From NCBI GenBank assembly GCA_007133065.1, contig SLNJ01000103.1, positions 1 through 55,897 on the forward strand: a stretch of 55,897 bases of DNA, given 5' to 3'. Below, piece after piece: positions 7,686 through 16,318 of the stretch (its first letter is position 1; each line of letters starts with the position of its first letter). This DNA is from Opitutales bacterium (GTDB lineage Bacteria; Verrucomicrobiota; Verrucomicrobiia; Opitutales; Oceanipulchritudinaceae). A program made the position numbers and the translations under genes. The notes below the pieces were generated by a model that was not told the DNA's origin, did no database searches, and saw only the letters and a list, made by a program, of their open reading frames with translations.

Positions 7686-9467
7686 ATGGCAACGCTCACG
7701 ATCAATGACATTCTGCTGACTGCCCCGGAATCCTCGACCATTCTCGAAGCTGCCGCTCGGGCGGGTGTGCGCATACCGACCCTGTGCAATGTTGAAGGCT
7801 GCGATGCGCTCGGGGCTTGTCGGGTGTGCCTTGTTGAAGTCGCGGGCGCCCGAAACCTCCCAGCCGCTTGTTCAACGCCCGTCCGGGACGGAATGGTGGT
7901 GCACACAAACAGCCCCCGGGTACGCAAGGCACGAAAGCAGACGCTGGAGCTTCTTCTTTCGGAGCACAACGGCGACTGCCAGACCTGCATACGCAGCCGC
8001 GACTGCGAACTGCGTGAACTGAGCGCCGAGCTGGGCGTCACCAGCGTGCGCTATCAAGGGGAAAAGACATCCGCGAGGATCGACCTCAGCACCCCCGCGT
8101 TGATGCGTGACATCGGCAAGTGCATCAAATGCCGGCGCTGTGTGCAGGTCTGCAGCGAGATACAGGGTGTGGGCGCTCTACACCCCCAGAGCCGGGGCTT
8201 CGATACCGTGATCGGACCGGCATTCATGATGGATCTCGACACTGTCGCCTGTGTGCAATGCGGGCAGTGTTCGGCGGTTTGTCCGGTCGGAGCAATCACG
8301 GAACGCGATTACATCGAGGACGTCTGGAAGGCGATCGCCGATCCCGAGAGGTTTGTCGTGGTGCAGACCGCGCCGGCGATACGTGCTGCGCTCGGCGAGG
8401 AGTTCGGTATGGAACCCGGAACCCTTGTCACCGGCAGGATGTGCGCCGCCCTTCGGCGGGTCGGCTTCGACCGCGTGTTCGACACCAACTTCAGTGCGGA
8501 CCTGACGATTATGGAAGAGGGGACGGAGTTGCTGACACGCCTCAAAAGCGCGCTCGTCGGCGGCGAGTCGGTCGCATTGCCGATGTTCACCAGCTGCTCG
8601 CCGGGGTGGATCAGCTTCACCGAGTACTACTACCCGGAATACCTGCCGAACCTTTCAACATGCAAATCCCCGCAGCAGATGTTCGGGGCGCTGGCGAAGA
8701 CTTATTACGCCAAGAGCGTAAACAAGAAACCGGAAGAGATGACCGTGGTCTCAATCATGCCCTGCACCGCCAAGAAAGCCGAGTCTCAGCGCCCGGAAAT
8801 GAACTCCAGCGGGGTACGCGACGTCGATTATGTACTCACGACCAGGGAACTGGGACGGATGCTTCGCCAGGCAGGGATCGACCTGCCTTCGCTCGAGGAC
8901 GAGGGGATGGACAGCTTGATGGGTTCATCGACCGGAGCCGCTGATATTTTCGCGAATACCGGGGGCGTGATGGTCGCCGCCCTGCGCACCGCATACGAGA
9001 TTGTAACCGGCCGCGAACTGCCCGGAGAGAACCTGCGGGTCGAACCGGTCGAGGGACTCGCAGGCGTGAAAGAGGCTTCCATTACGATTACGGGTGCCAA
9101 CGAGGAATGGAGTTTCCTCGAAGGAGTCACACTTAACGTCGCTGTCGCGCACGGGCTCGGGAATGCGCGCAGACTCATGGATTCGATCAAGCGGGGCGAT
9201 GCCTCGTATCATTTTGTCGAAGTCATGACCTGTCCCGGCGGCTGCATCGGCGGCGGCGGCCAACCCCGCTACACCGATGACAGCGTCCGCCTGAAACGCA
9301 TCGAAGCCATCTACAGGGAGGATCAGGGGAAACCCCTTCGCAAATCGCACCTCAATCCCGAGGTTCAGAAGATATACAACGATTTTCTCGGGAAGCCATT
9401 GGGTGAGCGTTCGCACCACCTGCTCCACACGCATTACGCCCAGCGCGACCTCGTAAAGAGCAATTAG
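7686..9467 (+). CDS. hydA: [FeFe] hydrogenase catalytic subunit
   Basis: The 593-residue protein makes or oxidises H2 at an H-cluster. The N-terminus carries a [2Fe-2S] ferredoxin domain (CNVEGCDALGACRVC), a His/Cys [4Fe-4S] motif (H-x3-C-x2-C-x5-C around the GDCQTC segment), and two [4Fe-4S] ferredoxin motifs (CIKCRRCVQVC and CVQCGQCSAVC). The H-domain shows L1 as TSCSPGW (302-308), L2 as MPCTAKK (C360) and L3 as MTCPGGCIGGGGQP (C516, C520), followed by a small-subunit-like tail with KPLGERSHHLLH. L1 differs from the textbook TSCCPxW by Ser at 305. It lacks the extra C-terminal [2Fe-2S] domain seen in some trimeric enzymes. It is the last gene of its operon, 11 bases after the fusion gene, and no hydEFG genes are nearby. 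Confidence 0.96.
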   Translation: MATLTINDILLTAPESSTILEAAARAGVRIPTLCNVEGCDALGACRVCLVEVAGARNLPAACSTPVRDGMVVHTNSPRVRKARKQTLELLLSEHNGDCQTCIRSRDCELRELSAELGVTSVRYQGEKTSARIDLSTPALMRDIGKCIKCRRCVQVCSEIQGVGALHPQSRGFDTVIGPAFMMDLDTVACVQCGQCSAVCPVGAITERDYIEDVWKAIADPERFVVVQTAPAIRAALGEEFGMEPGTLVTGRMCAALRRVGFDRVFDTNFSADLTIMEEGTELLTRLKSALVGGESVALPMFTSCSPGWISFTEYYYPEYLPNLSTCKSPQQMFGALAKTYYAKSVNKKPEEMTVVSIMPCTAKKAESQRPEMNSSGVRDVDYVLTTRELGRMLRQAGIDLPSLEDEGMDSLMGSSTGAADIFANTGGVMVAALRTAYEIVTGRELPGENLRVEPVEGLAGVKEASITITGANEEWSFLEGVTLNVAVAHGLGNARRLMDSIKRGDASYHFVEVMTCPGGCIGGGGQPRYTDDSVRLKRIEAIYREDQGKPLRKSHLNPEVQKIYNDFLGKPLGERSHHLLHTHYAQRDLVKSN

Positions 9468-9485
9468 GGAGGCGGAATTGCCTGT

Positions 9486-9775
9486 TCAGTCTTTTAGTGC
9501 CTGCCGTAAGGTTTCGAGCGTACCCGAATCCAGGGTTAGGGTCGCGGCTTTCGCGGAGTCCTCGATTGACGTCGTTATACTGGCGCCGGGGATGGGGATG
9601 ATGTACTCCCGCTGGTTGAGGTGCCAGGCGAGAACCAGCTGATAGGGGCTGGCCCCCGTCTCCTTTGCGAGCGATTCCAGGGGACCTCCGGATTCTCCCC
9701 ATCGTTTGGCGCCACCCATGCCACCGCATGGTGAATGACGCGAATCGCCTCTGTTTCACTCGCATCCGATGGCAT
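9486..9775 (-). pseudogene. Aldo/keto reductase remnant
   Basis: Two minus-strand frames together make a wreck of an aldo/keto reductase. One (from 9775) encodes DASETEAIRVIHHAVAW, which resembles the segment just before the catalytic GVxxxDTA region. The other (9719-9486) encodes the C-terminal piece with GGPLESLAKETGASPYQLVLAW, IIPIPGAS and a normal C-terminal end. The frames switch near 9715. About 200 central residues, including the catalytic Asp/Tyr/Lys/His set, and the N-terminus are missing. It sits between the two hydrogenase operons, pointing the other way, and marks an old deletion or rearrangement. Confidence 0.75.
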
Positions 9776-10134
9776 TCGGGGGGTTGCGGGGGTTCAGAGT
9801 GTAATAAATAAATCTAATACTATGTGCAAAAGAAATAAAAACCCGAAATATTTGACAGGTTCTCGGAGCACTCGATAAAATGATCACCGAGGACGGAGAT
9901 TAGTGCCCATGCATACCCTATGCAAGTCACATCCTGCCGCCGGTCGTGTCCCGGTTCGCCCGGGATCTCAAGCGCGTCAGAGCCTTTCGTCATTCGGGTA
10001 TGAAGCGGGTTTTCTCTATTTCATTGGCCCGGGATCCCGGGTTGAGCAATTCCCCTGTTCGCCAGGATCTGTCGCGGCTTCAGATACGGGGGCCAGACGG
10101 GAATACCGGATATCTCTGCTGGAGGAAATACAAC
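9776..10134 (+). other. Leader region of the [NiFe] hydrogenase operon
   Basis: The first 80 bases are AT-rich and hold the promoter at 9852-9881. The remaining roughly 250 bases up to the hoxY start form a long leader. It stays open in the hoxY frame from a GTG at 9946, but the encoded residues do not resemble any hydrogenase N-terminus. It contains a 14-base perfect palindrome (CCCGGGATCCCGGG, 10028-10041). No riboswitch is recognised. Confidence 0.5.
9852..9881 (+). promoter_or_regulatory. Strong sigma-70-like promoter for the [NiFe] hydrogenase operon
   Basis: TTGACA (9852-9857) and TAAAAT (9876-9881) are separated by 18 bases, close to the consensus, in an AT-rich island. Transcription would start near 9888, about 245 bases before hoxY. 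Confidence 0.6.
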
Positions 10135-10677
10135 GTGAACTCAACTTCTGAAAAGACGCGCATCGCCACGGTATGGCTGGACGGGTGTTCCGGTTGTCAC
10201 ATGTCGTTTCTTGACATCGACCACCGCCTGCTGGAAATCGCCGACAGGATCGACCTTGTCTATAGCCCCCTTGTGGACCGGAAGGAATTCCCCGACGGCG
10301 TGCATGTCACCTTTGTCGAAGGCGCCGTGACCAACGAAGACGATGACCACAAGATCCGGCTCGTACGCGAGCGGACGAAGCTGCTGGTGGCGCTGGGCGA
10401 CTGTGCTGTGACGGCGAACGTTCCGTCCATGCGAAATATCTTTTCCGTGGAGGATCTTTACGCCCGTGCCTACCTGGAAAACGTCACCGCGCAGGCCCAG
10501 GTCCCGACACAGGACATTCCCCCGTTGCTCGGCCGCACCCGTCCCGTGCACGAGGTCGTTCCGGTGGACCTGCACGTTCCCGGCTGTCCCCCGCACCCCG
10601 ACCATATTTTCTTTGTTGTCAGCGAGTTATTGGAAGGCCGCGTTCCGGATCTCCGAAAGGTTGTTCGGTTCGGCTGA
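10135..10677 (+). CDS. hoxY: [NiFe] hydrogenase small subunit (HoxY-like)
   Basis: The 180-residue product is a short, cytosolic group 3-type small subunit carrying only the proximal [4Fe-4S] cluster. The ligands are visible as C18 and C21 (GCSGC), C90 (GDCA) and C151 (PGCPP). There is no twin-arginine signal and no medial/distal cluster domain, as expected for HoxY. I chose the GTG at 10135 because GGAGGAAA lies 6-7 bases before it and family similarity begins with the next few codons (KTRIATVWLDGCSGC). The longer in-frame start at 9946 would add 63 unrelated residues. It is the first gene of an operon that continues through hoxH to the hyp genes. Confidence 0.93.
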   Translation: MNSTSEKTRIATVWLDGCSGCHMSFLDIDHRLLEIADRIDLVYSPLVDRKEFPDGVHVTFVEGAVTNEDDDHKIRLVRERTKLLVALGDCAVTANVPSMRNIFSVEDLYARAYLENVTAQAQVPTQDIPPLLGRTRPVHEVVPVDLHVPGCPPHPDHIFFVVSELLEGRVPDLRKVVRFG

Positions 10678-10693
10678 TTCAAGAGAGGCGGAA

Positions 10694-12118
10694 ATGAGCA
10701 AAACCATCACCATCGATCCCGTAACCCGAATCGAAGGGCATTCGAAGATCACGATTCACCTGAACGATGAAGGTGAAGTGGAGGATGCTCGCTTCCATGT
10801 CACGCAATTCCGCGGTTTTGAGAAATTTACGGAGGGCCGACCGTTTTATGAGATGCCCTCGATTACCGCGCGGATCTGCGGGATCTGTCCCGTGAGCCAT
10901 CTGCTCGCCTCGGCGAAGGCGTGTGATGAGCTTCTGGCGGTACGAATTCCGCCGGCAGCGGAGCGGCTCCGCCGCGTCCTGCACATGGGACAGACAATCC
11001 AATCCCACGCGTTGAGCTTTTTCCACCTGAGCGCGCCCGATATTCTTTTGGGGATGGATGCCGATCCCGCCCGGCGCCACATCCTCGGACTCGCGGAATC
11101 CCACCCCGAGATCGCGCGGGACGGCGTCTGGCTGCGCATGTTCGGCCAGCAGATCATCGAGTGGCTGGCCGGCAAGCGCGTGCACCCCGCGTGGGCGGTA
11201 CCCGGGGGTGTGTCCAGCCCGCTGACCGCGGACGCGCGGGACCGGATCCTTGAGATGATTCCGCGCGGGTTCGACATCGCACAACGTGCAATCGACTTAT
11301 TCCGGTCCGCCATCGATCAGTTCCAGAAGGAGATCGATGTCTTCGCGAATTTCCCGACGCATTTTCTGAGTCTGACCACGCGGGAGGGCGGCCTCGAATT
11401 ATACGATGGGAACCTCCGGGTCACGGATCCACAACGCCGGGTTGTCGCCGATCAGCTCGACCCTTCCTGCTACGATGAACACATCGGCGAGGCGGTCGAG
11501 CCGTGGACCTACCTCAAGATGCCCTATTACAAACCCCTCGGATACCCCGGAGGGATCTATCGCGTCGGGCCGCTTGCCCGGCTGAACAACGCTGACCGGT
11601 GTGGCACGCCCCGTGCAGATGAAGCGCTTGAAGACTTCCGGAAGCTTGCCAACGGCGCTGTGTTGAGCTCGTTTCACTATCACTACGCCCGCCTGGTCGA
11701 GATCGTGTTCGCGTTGGAACAGGTCGAAAAGCTTTTGAATGATCCGGATTCGCTGAACCCCCGGGTTCGCGCCGATGCCGGTCCGAATCGCCAAGAAGGC
11801 ATCGGGGTGGCGGAGGCGCCGCGCGGGACGCTAATCCACCATTACCGGATCAATGATGAAGGGCTGATTACGTGGGCGAACCTCATAATCGCCACCGGCC
11901 ACAACAATCTCGCTATGAATCGCGGCATCGTTCAGACCGCTAAGGCGTTCGTCAACGGGTCCCGGTTGACCGAAGGGTCACTCAACCGGGTGGAAGCCGT
12001 GATCCGCTGTTATGACCCGTGTCTGAGCTGTTCCACCCATGCGCTGGGGCAGATGGCCTTGCGAATCCAATTATTGGATACAAGAGGACGTGTAATCGAT
12101 GAGAAATGCCGAGATTGA
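10694..12118 (+). CDS. hoxH: [NiFe] hydrogenase large (catalytic) subunit (HoxH-like)
   Basis: The 474-residue protein holds the NiFe(CN)2CO site. The N-terminal ligand motif is RICGICPVSH and the C-terminal one is DPCLSCSTH. Cleavage after that His (residue 449) by the protease encoded next would remove a 25-residue tail beginning ALGQMALR. The start ATG at 10694 follows GAGAGGCGGAA. Family features include the IDPVTRIEGH start typical of large subunits. It follows hoxY by 16 bases and overlaps the protease gene by 20, so the catalytic dimer and its processing enzyme are coupled. Group 3d (NAD-linked) or the related bifurcating group 3 type is most likely from the operon content. Confidence 0.96.
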   Translation: MSKTITIDPVTRIEGHSKITIHLNDEGEVEDARFHVTQFRGFEKFTEGRPFYEMPSITARICGICPVSHLLASAKACDELLAVRIPPAAERLRRVLHMGQTIQSHALSFFHLSAPDILLGMDADPARRHILGLAESHPEIARDGVWLRMFGQQIIEWLAGKRVHPAWAVPGGVSSPLTADARDRILEMIPRGFDIAQRAIDLFRSAIDQFQKEIDVFANFPTHFLSLTTREGGLELYDGNLRVTDPQRRVVADQLDPSCYDEHIGEAVEPWTYLKMPYYKPLGYPGGIYRVGPLARLNNADRCGTPRADEALEDFRKLANGAVLSSFHYHYARLVEIVFALEQVEKLLNDPDSLNPRVRADAGPNRQEGIGVAEAPRGTLIHHYRINDEGLITWANLIIATGHNNLAMNRGIVQTAKAFVNGSRLTEGSLNRVEAVIRCYDPCLSCSTHALGQMALRIQLLDTRGRVIDEKCRD

Positions 12119-12635
12119 TCAACGCCCGGCGCTCGCGGGGACGAAAACCCTTGTCATTGGGTGGGGGAACGATCTGCTGCGCGATGACGGAGCAGGACGC
12201 CGGGTGGCTCGGCAGATCGCGGCGCGACATCCGGCCGAAATCGATGTGCTGGATGTGCACCAGTTGACGCCTGAGCTTGCGCTTCCACTTTCACAATTCG
12301 GTCGTGCAATCTTTGTGGATGCTTACGCCGCGCGGGAAGGGGACACCGTTCGGACTCGGAAGGTGGACGCCGCACGCCTCCCCGATCGACCCGCCATTGG
12401 ACACACCGGTCGGCCGGACGACCTGCTGAGGATGGCCGCTTTGCTGTACGGCGCGCACCCGGAGGCATGGCTGGTGGCCGTGCCCGCCTGCGCGTTCGAG
12501 CCGGGTGATGCGCTTTCCCGAACCGCTCGTGCAGGAATCCGGAGCGCCATCGTTGAAGTGGAACGCTTGGCGCGATCGCGTGGAAGAGCCGAGGATCAGA
12601 CTCAAGAGAAAGGGGAGGAATATGACGCAAGCTGA
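12099..12635 (+). CDS. hoxW: [NiFe] hydrogenase maturation endopeptidase (HoxW/HyaD family)
   Basis: The 178-residue product is the nickel-dependent protease that removes the large-subunit C-terminal tail once nickel is inserted. The family pattern is visible: LVIGWGNDLLRDDGAGRRVA (Glu/Asp metal ligand region), DVHQLTPELA, an Asp in FVDAYA, and a conserved His in IGHTGRPDDLL. The last about 25 residues are charged and extend beyond the family core, and this tail overlaps the start of the next gene by 14 nt. Its position right after hoxH and its overlap with it fit a dedicated partner. Confidence 0.88.
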   Translation: MRNAEIDQRPALAGTKTLVIGWGNDLLRDDGAGRRVARQIAARHPAEIDVLDVHQLTPELALPLSQFGRAIFVDAYAAREGDTVRTRKVDAARLPDRPAIGHTGRPDDLLRMAALLYGAHPEAWLVAVPACAFEPGDALSRTARAGIRSAIVEVERLARSRGRAEDQTQEKGEEYDAS

Positions 12636-13146
12636 TGAGGCACCGTTAAGCGAGGAACAGTTGAGCGAGGTGATCGCCCGGTATCCCGATCGGACCGGAG
12701 ACGTGTTGAGCATCCTGGAGCGTCTTCAGGAAATGCATCCGCTGAACTACCTCCCAAAAGAAACGCTGATACGAGTCGCGGAAGCAAAACGTCTGGCGCT
12801 GTCCAATGTTTTCAGCGTGGTTACCTTTTACTCCTTCTTTAATCTCTGCCCGCAGGGGCGACACACGGTTACGGTGTGTCGCGGGACGGCATGCCATACC
12901 CGGGGATCCAATCTGTTGATGAACGGATTGCGGGCGGAGATCGGTGGCGTTTGGGCAGATGGTCAGTCATCCTATACCACACCGGATCATGAATTGAGCG
13001 TGCATACGGTCGCCTGCTTCGGCCAGTGCGCGATGGCGCCGGTCGTGGCGGTGGATCATGAGATTTACGGTCGGATGTCCGAGATGAAACTGCGCCAGAG
13101 AGTCCGGCAGCTGGTACGGAAAGAGAGTAACGATGAAGATTCGTGA
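12622..13146 (+). CDS. hoxE: NuoE-like [2Fe-2S] subunit of the [NiFe] hydrogenase (HoxE-like)
   Basis: The 174-residue thioredoxin-fold ferredoxin matches the one at 3873-4502 but lacks its long N-terminal extension. Cluster ligands are CRGTAC and CFGQC. The helical N-terminal part (LSEVIARYPDRTGDVLSILERLQEMH) and NVFSVVTFYSFF segment are typical of NuoE/HoxE. The ATG at 12622 has GGGGAGGAA directly upstream. It overlaps the next gene by 14 nt, exactly as its counterpart does in the [FeFe] operon. Confidence 0.92.
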   Translation: MTQADEAPLSEEQLSEVIARYPDRTGDVLSILERLQEMHPLNYLPKETLIRVAEAKRLALSNVFSVVTFYSFFNLCPQGRHTVTVCRGTACHTRGSNLLMNGLRAEIGGVWADGQSSYTTPDHELSVHTVACFGQCAMAPVVAVDHEIYGRMSEMKLRQRVRQLVRKESNDEDS

Positions 13147-16100
13147 TTTTGATGCATTGAACGATATCCGGGAGACCGGATTGAACAAACTGTTGCGCGG
13201 CGGTCCACGGATCGGCGTGGGCATGGGGACCTGTGGGATTGGCAACGGCGCGCAGGACGTATACGAAGCGATCAAGACGGCTATGGATACCAAGGGTGTG
13301 GAAGCCCGCATCGTGCCGGTCGGCTGCTTCGGGTACTGCGCGGCGGAACCGTTGGTGAATGTCTATATTCCGGGAGGGCCCCTGGTGATTCTCGCCCACG
13401 TGATTCCGGATGATGCTCCATATATCGTTGAGGAAATCGTCGCCGGGCGTATTCCGGTTCGCAAGGCTTTGTGCCGCATCGACGCATGGGACCATCTGAC
13501 CGGACACGTGACGTATGGACACGGGTTTCAGGAAATTCCGCACTGGGACGAGATCCCGTTCTTCCGGGGACAGAAGAAGATCGTTCTGCGCAACTGCGGT
13601 TTGATCAACCCGGAAGATATTGAAGAGTATATCGCGGTCGGCGGGTATTTCGCCCTCTGCAATGCCTTCCAGAAGCCGAGCAGGGACGAGGTGATCGACG
13701 AAGTCCAGAAATCCAAACTGCGTGGCCGCGGCGGAGCAGGTTATCCTGCCGGCATGAAGTGGGCTCTGCTCCAAAAGGCCGTCGCCGATCGCAAGTACAT
13801 TATCTGCAACGCGGACGAAGGTGATCCCGGAGCGTACATGAACCGCAACGAGATCGAAAGCGATCCGCACATGCTGCTGGAAGGTATGTTGATCGGGGCC
13901 TACGCCACCGGGGCCGCGGAGGGCATTGTCTATCTCCGTGCTGAGTATCCCCTCGCTGTCGAGCGGCTTGAGAAGGCTGCCGCCGCCGCGCGGGAAGCGG
14001 GATTGCTTGGATCGGACATCCTCGGCACTCCGTTTGCCTTCGATTTCCGACTGGTGGAAGGCGCCGGCGCCTTCGTCTGCGGTGAGGAAACCGCGATGAT
14101 CGCTTCGCTCGAGGGGAGGGCCGGACGCCCGCGCCCCCGCCCGCCCTTTCCCGCCGAATCCGGATTGTGGGGCAAGCCGACAAACATCAACAACGTTGAG
14201 ACCTGGTGTAATATCCCCGTGATTATCGCGTGCGGGGGTTCATCGTTCGCCGAGATCGGTACGAGCAACAGCACCGGAACGAAGGTGTTCTCGCTGGTTG
14301 GCAAAATCAAGAATACCGGGTTGGTGGAAATGCCTCTCGGGTCTGCGTTGAAAGACATCGTCTATGGGATTGGCGAAGGGAGTCCCACCGGAAAAAGGAT
14401 TAAAGCAGTGCAAACCGGGGGACCCTCGGGCGGGTGTATTCCAGCCATGCACTTTGACACACCCGTTGACTACGAATCGCTCGGCACACTCGGCGCCATT
14501 ATGGGGTCCGGGGGCATGGTGGTCATGGACGAGGATAACTGCATGGTGGACGTCGCCCGGTATTTTCTCGAGTTCACCCACTCCGAGTCCTGCGGAAAAT
14601 GCGTCCCTTGCAGGATGGGCTTGGATGAGTCGGTGCGTCTGCTGGAAAAGATCTGTAACGGCGACGCTGAAGCGTCCGATGTTGAGAAGCTCGAGGAACT
14701 CATGCCGATGATTCGGAGCATGTCGTTGTGCGGACTGGGTCAGACGGCGCCCAATCCTGTCGTTACGACGCTCCGCTATTTCCGCGACGAATATGAGGAG
14801 CATATCCGGACTCGGCGCTGCAGAGCCGGCGTATGCGAGAAATTGTACATGTCTCCCTGCGAAAACAGCTGTCCGCTCAACATGCGGATTCCCGCCTACC
14901 TCCAACTGCTCAAGGAAGACCGCATCGAGGAAGCCGCTGAGATCGTCTGGCTTGACAACCCGTTGCCCGCCTCGACCGGCCGCATCTGCCAGCACCCCTG
15001 TGAGAACCGCTGCCGCCGTGCAGACGAGGATGCGCCGGTGAACATGCGCGAGGTGCATCGCTATATCGCCGACAGCGCATTCGCCGGCGATTTGATCGTT
15101 CGCGTACGCGAGCGCCTGCTCGAAAACAAAATACCTCCGACAGGCCGGCGGGCTGCCGTCGTCGGATCGGGTCCGGCCGGATTGACCGCGGCATTCTACC
15201 TGACGATGCTCGGGCATGACGTCACCGTTTTCGAAGAACGGGAGGAGGCCGGTGGTATGCTGCGATACGCCCTGCCCGAATATCGCCTTCCCAAGCGAAT
15301 CCTCAACGAAGAGATCGGCGTGCTCGAACACATCGGCGTCCGCTTCATGTACCGACAAAGCCTCGGTGCGGGCCTCGCACTGGACAGCCTGACCGGCGAA
15401 TACGACGCCGTCTTCCTCGCCACCGGTACCTGGAACGAAACGCAAGGAGGGATCACCGGTGAGAACGCTCCGGATGTCTGGCACGCGATCGCTTTCCTGG
15501 AACAGGTTGCCCGGAGTCATAGACCGGTCATCGGCGGCAACGTCGTCGTGATCGGGGGCGGTAACGCCGCAATCGATTCCGCACGAACCGCGATGCGAGT
15601 GGGGGCCAAAGTCACGGTTGCCTATCGCCGGGAACGGTCTGACATGCCGGCCATCACCGAGGAAATCGAAGCTGCGGAAATGGAAGGCGCCGAGTTCGTT
15701 TTCCTCGCGTCTCCACAACGGGTCGTAATCAACGAGAAGGGACGGGTGACCGGGATCGAATTGCGCAGGACCAGACTGGGCGATTTCGACGCGTCCGGCC
15801 GCCGAACCCCCGTTTCCACGGCCGAGTTCTTCACCCTGCCGTGCGACGCCGTCATCATGGCCGTTGGTGAGAAGCCCGATCCCGATCCCCTGCGTCAGGC
15901 CGGAATTCATGTGCGCGATAACCAGACCGCGGCCGTTCATCCAAACACCGGAGAAACCAACCTGAGGGGGGTATACGCCGGAGGTGATCTCGTCAGTGGC
16001 GCCTCCAACGTGTCATCGGCCATGGCAACCGGGAAAGCTGCCGCGCATGCCATTGATCGCAGTCTGACAGGGAAGGACAATATGGATTTGGTGCTCAAGA

Positions 16101-16318
16101 CCTTTAGCTTCCGAAACATTGTCCCGGCCGAACCGGAAGGCGGTGATCGGAACGTTTCCCCGGTTCTTGGGGTGGGTGAAAGGCGGGATAGCTTCGATGA
16201 AGTCGTCCTGGGGTTTGATGCTGAAACGGCCTTGCAGGAAAGCCGCCGTTGCCTGCGTTGTGACGTCAAGGAACAGTGCGCCGATCGGGAAGGTGCCTTG
16301 AAGGAGCCCGTATCATGA
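13133..16318 (+). CDS. hoxF: NuoF-like flavoprotein fused to a GltD-like FAD/NADPH module, second copy ([NiFe] hydrogenase diaphorase)
   Basis: This 1061-residue protein has the same layout and length as the product at 4489-7674. It has a thioredoxin-like domain (about 25-100), NuoF with GRGGAG near 197, CNADEGDPGAY, and [4Fe-4S] ligands C487, C490, C493 and C533. Then comes a GltD-like part with CENSCPLN and CQHPCENRC, GSGPAG near 677 (FAD) and GGGNAAID near 805 (NADPH). Unlike the first copy, the N-terminal [2Fe-2S] site is incomplete: C34, C65 and C69 are present, but the position of the first Cys is Val29 (context VGMGTC), so that cluster may be absent or altered. The HoxF role in NAD-linked hydrogenases is NAD(H) reaction with FMN; the fused unit suggests NADP(H) as well. 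It overlaps hoxU by ATGA. Confidence 0.92.
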   Translation: MKIRDFDALNDIRETGLNKLLRGGPRIGVGMGTCGIGNGAQDVYEAIKTAMDTKGVEARIVPVGCFGYCAAEPLVNVYIPGGPLVILAHVIPDDAPYIVEEIVAGRIPVRKALCRIDAWDHLTGHVTYGHGFQEIPHWDEIPFFRGQKKIVLRNCGLINPEDIEEYIAVGGYFALCNAFQKPSRDEVIDEVQKSKLRGRGGAGYPAGMKWALLQKAVADRKYIICNADEGDPGAYMNRNEIESDPHMLLEGMLIGAYATGAAEGIVYLRAEYPLAVERLEKAAAAAREAGLLGSDILGTPFAFDFRLVEGAGAFVCGEETAMIASLEGRAGRPRPRPPFPAESGLWGKPTNINNVETWCNIPVIIACGGSSFAEIGTSNSTGTKVFSLVGKIKNTGLVEMPLGSALKDIVYGIGEGSPTGKRIKAVQTGGPSGGCIPAMHFDTPVDYESLGTLGAIMGSGGMVVMDEDNCMVDVARYFLEFTHSESCGKCVPCRMGLDESVRLLEKICNGDAEASDVEKLEELMPMIRSMSLCGLGQTAPNPVVTTLRYFRDEYEEHIRTRRCRAGVCEKLYMSPCENSCPLNMRIPAYLQLLKEDRIEEAAEIVWLDNPLPASTGRICQHPCENRCRRADEDAPVNMREVHRYIADSAFAGDLIVRVRERLLENKIPPTGRRAAVVGSGPAGLTAAFYLTMLGHDVTVFEEREEAGGMLRYALPEYRLPKRILNEEIGVLEHIGVRFMYRQSLGAGLALDSLTGEYDAVFLATGTWNETQGGITGENAPDVWHAIAFLEQVARSHRPVIGGNVVVIGGGNAAIDSARTAMRVGAKVTVAYRRERSDMPAITEEIEAAEMEGAEFVFLASPQRVVINEKGRVTGIELRRTRLGDFDASGRRTPVSTAEFFTLPCDAVIMAVGEKPDPDPLRQAGIHVRDNQTAAVHPNTGETNLRGVYAGGDLVSGASNVSSAMATGKAAAHAIDRSLTGKDNMDLVLKTFSFRNIVPAEPEGGDRNVSPVLGVGERRDSFDEVVLGFDAETALQESRRCLRCDVKEQCADREGALKEPVS

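Noticed and set aside
9946..10134. 63-residue N-terminal extension of HoxY
   Set aside because: The GTG at 10135 has an excellent ribosome binding site and family similarity starts there; the extension does not look like a conserved protein.
14240..15940. Long open frame (566 codons) on the minus strand opposite the second diaphorase gene
   Set aside because: It is a shadow of a well-supported gene with GC-rich third positions; the translation has no recognisable domain and the opposite strand has clear cofactor motifs.
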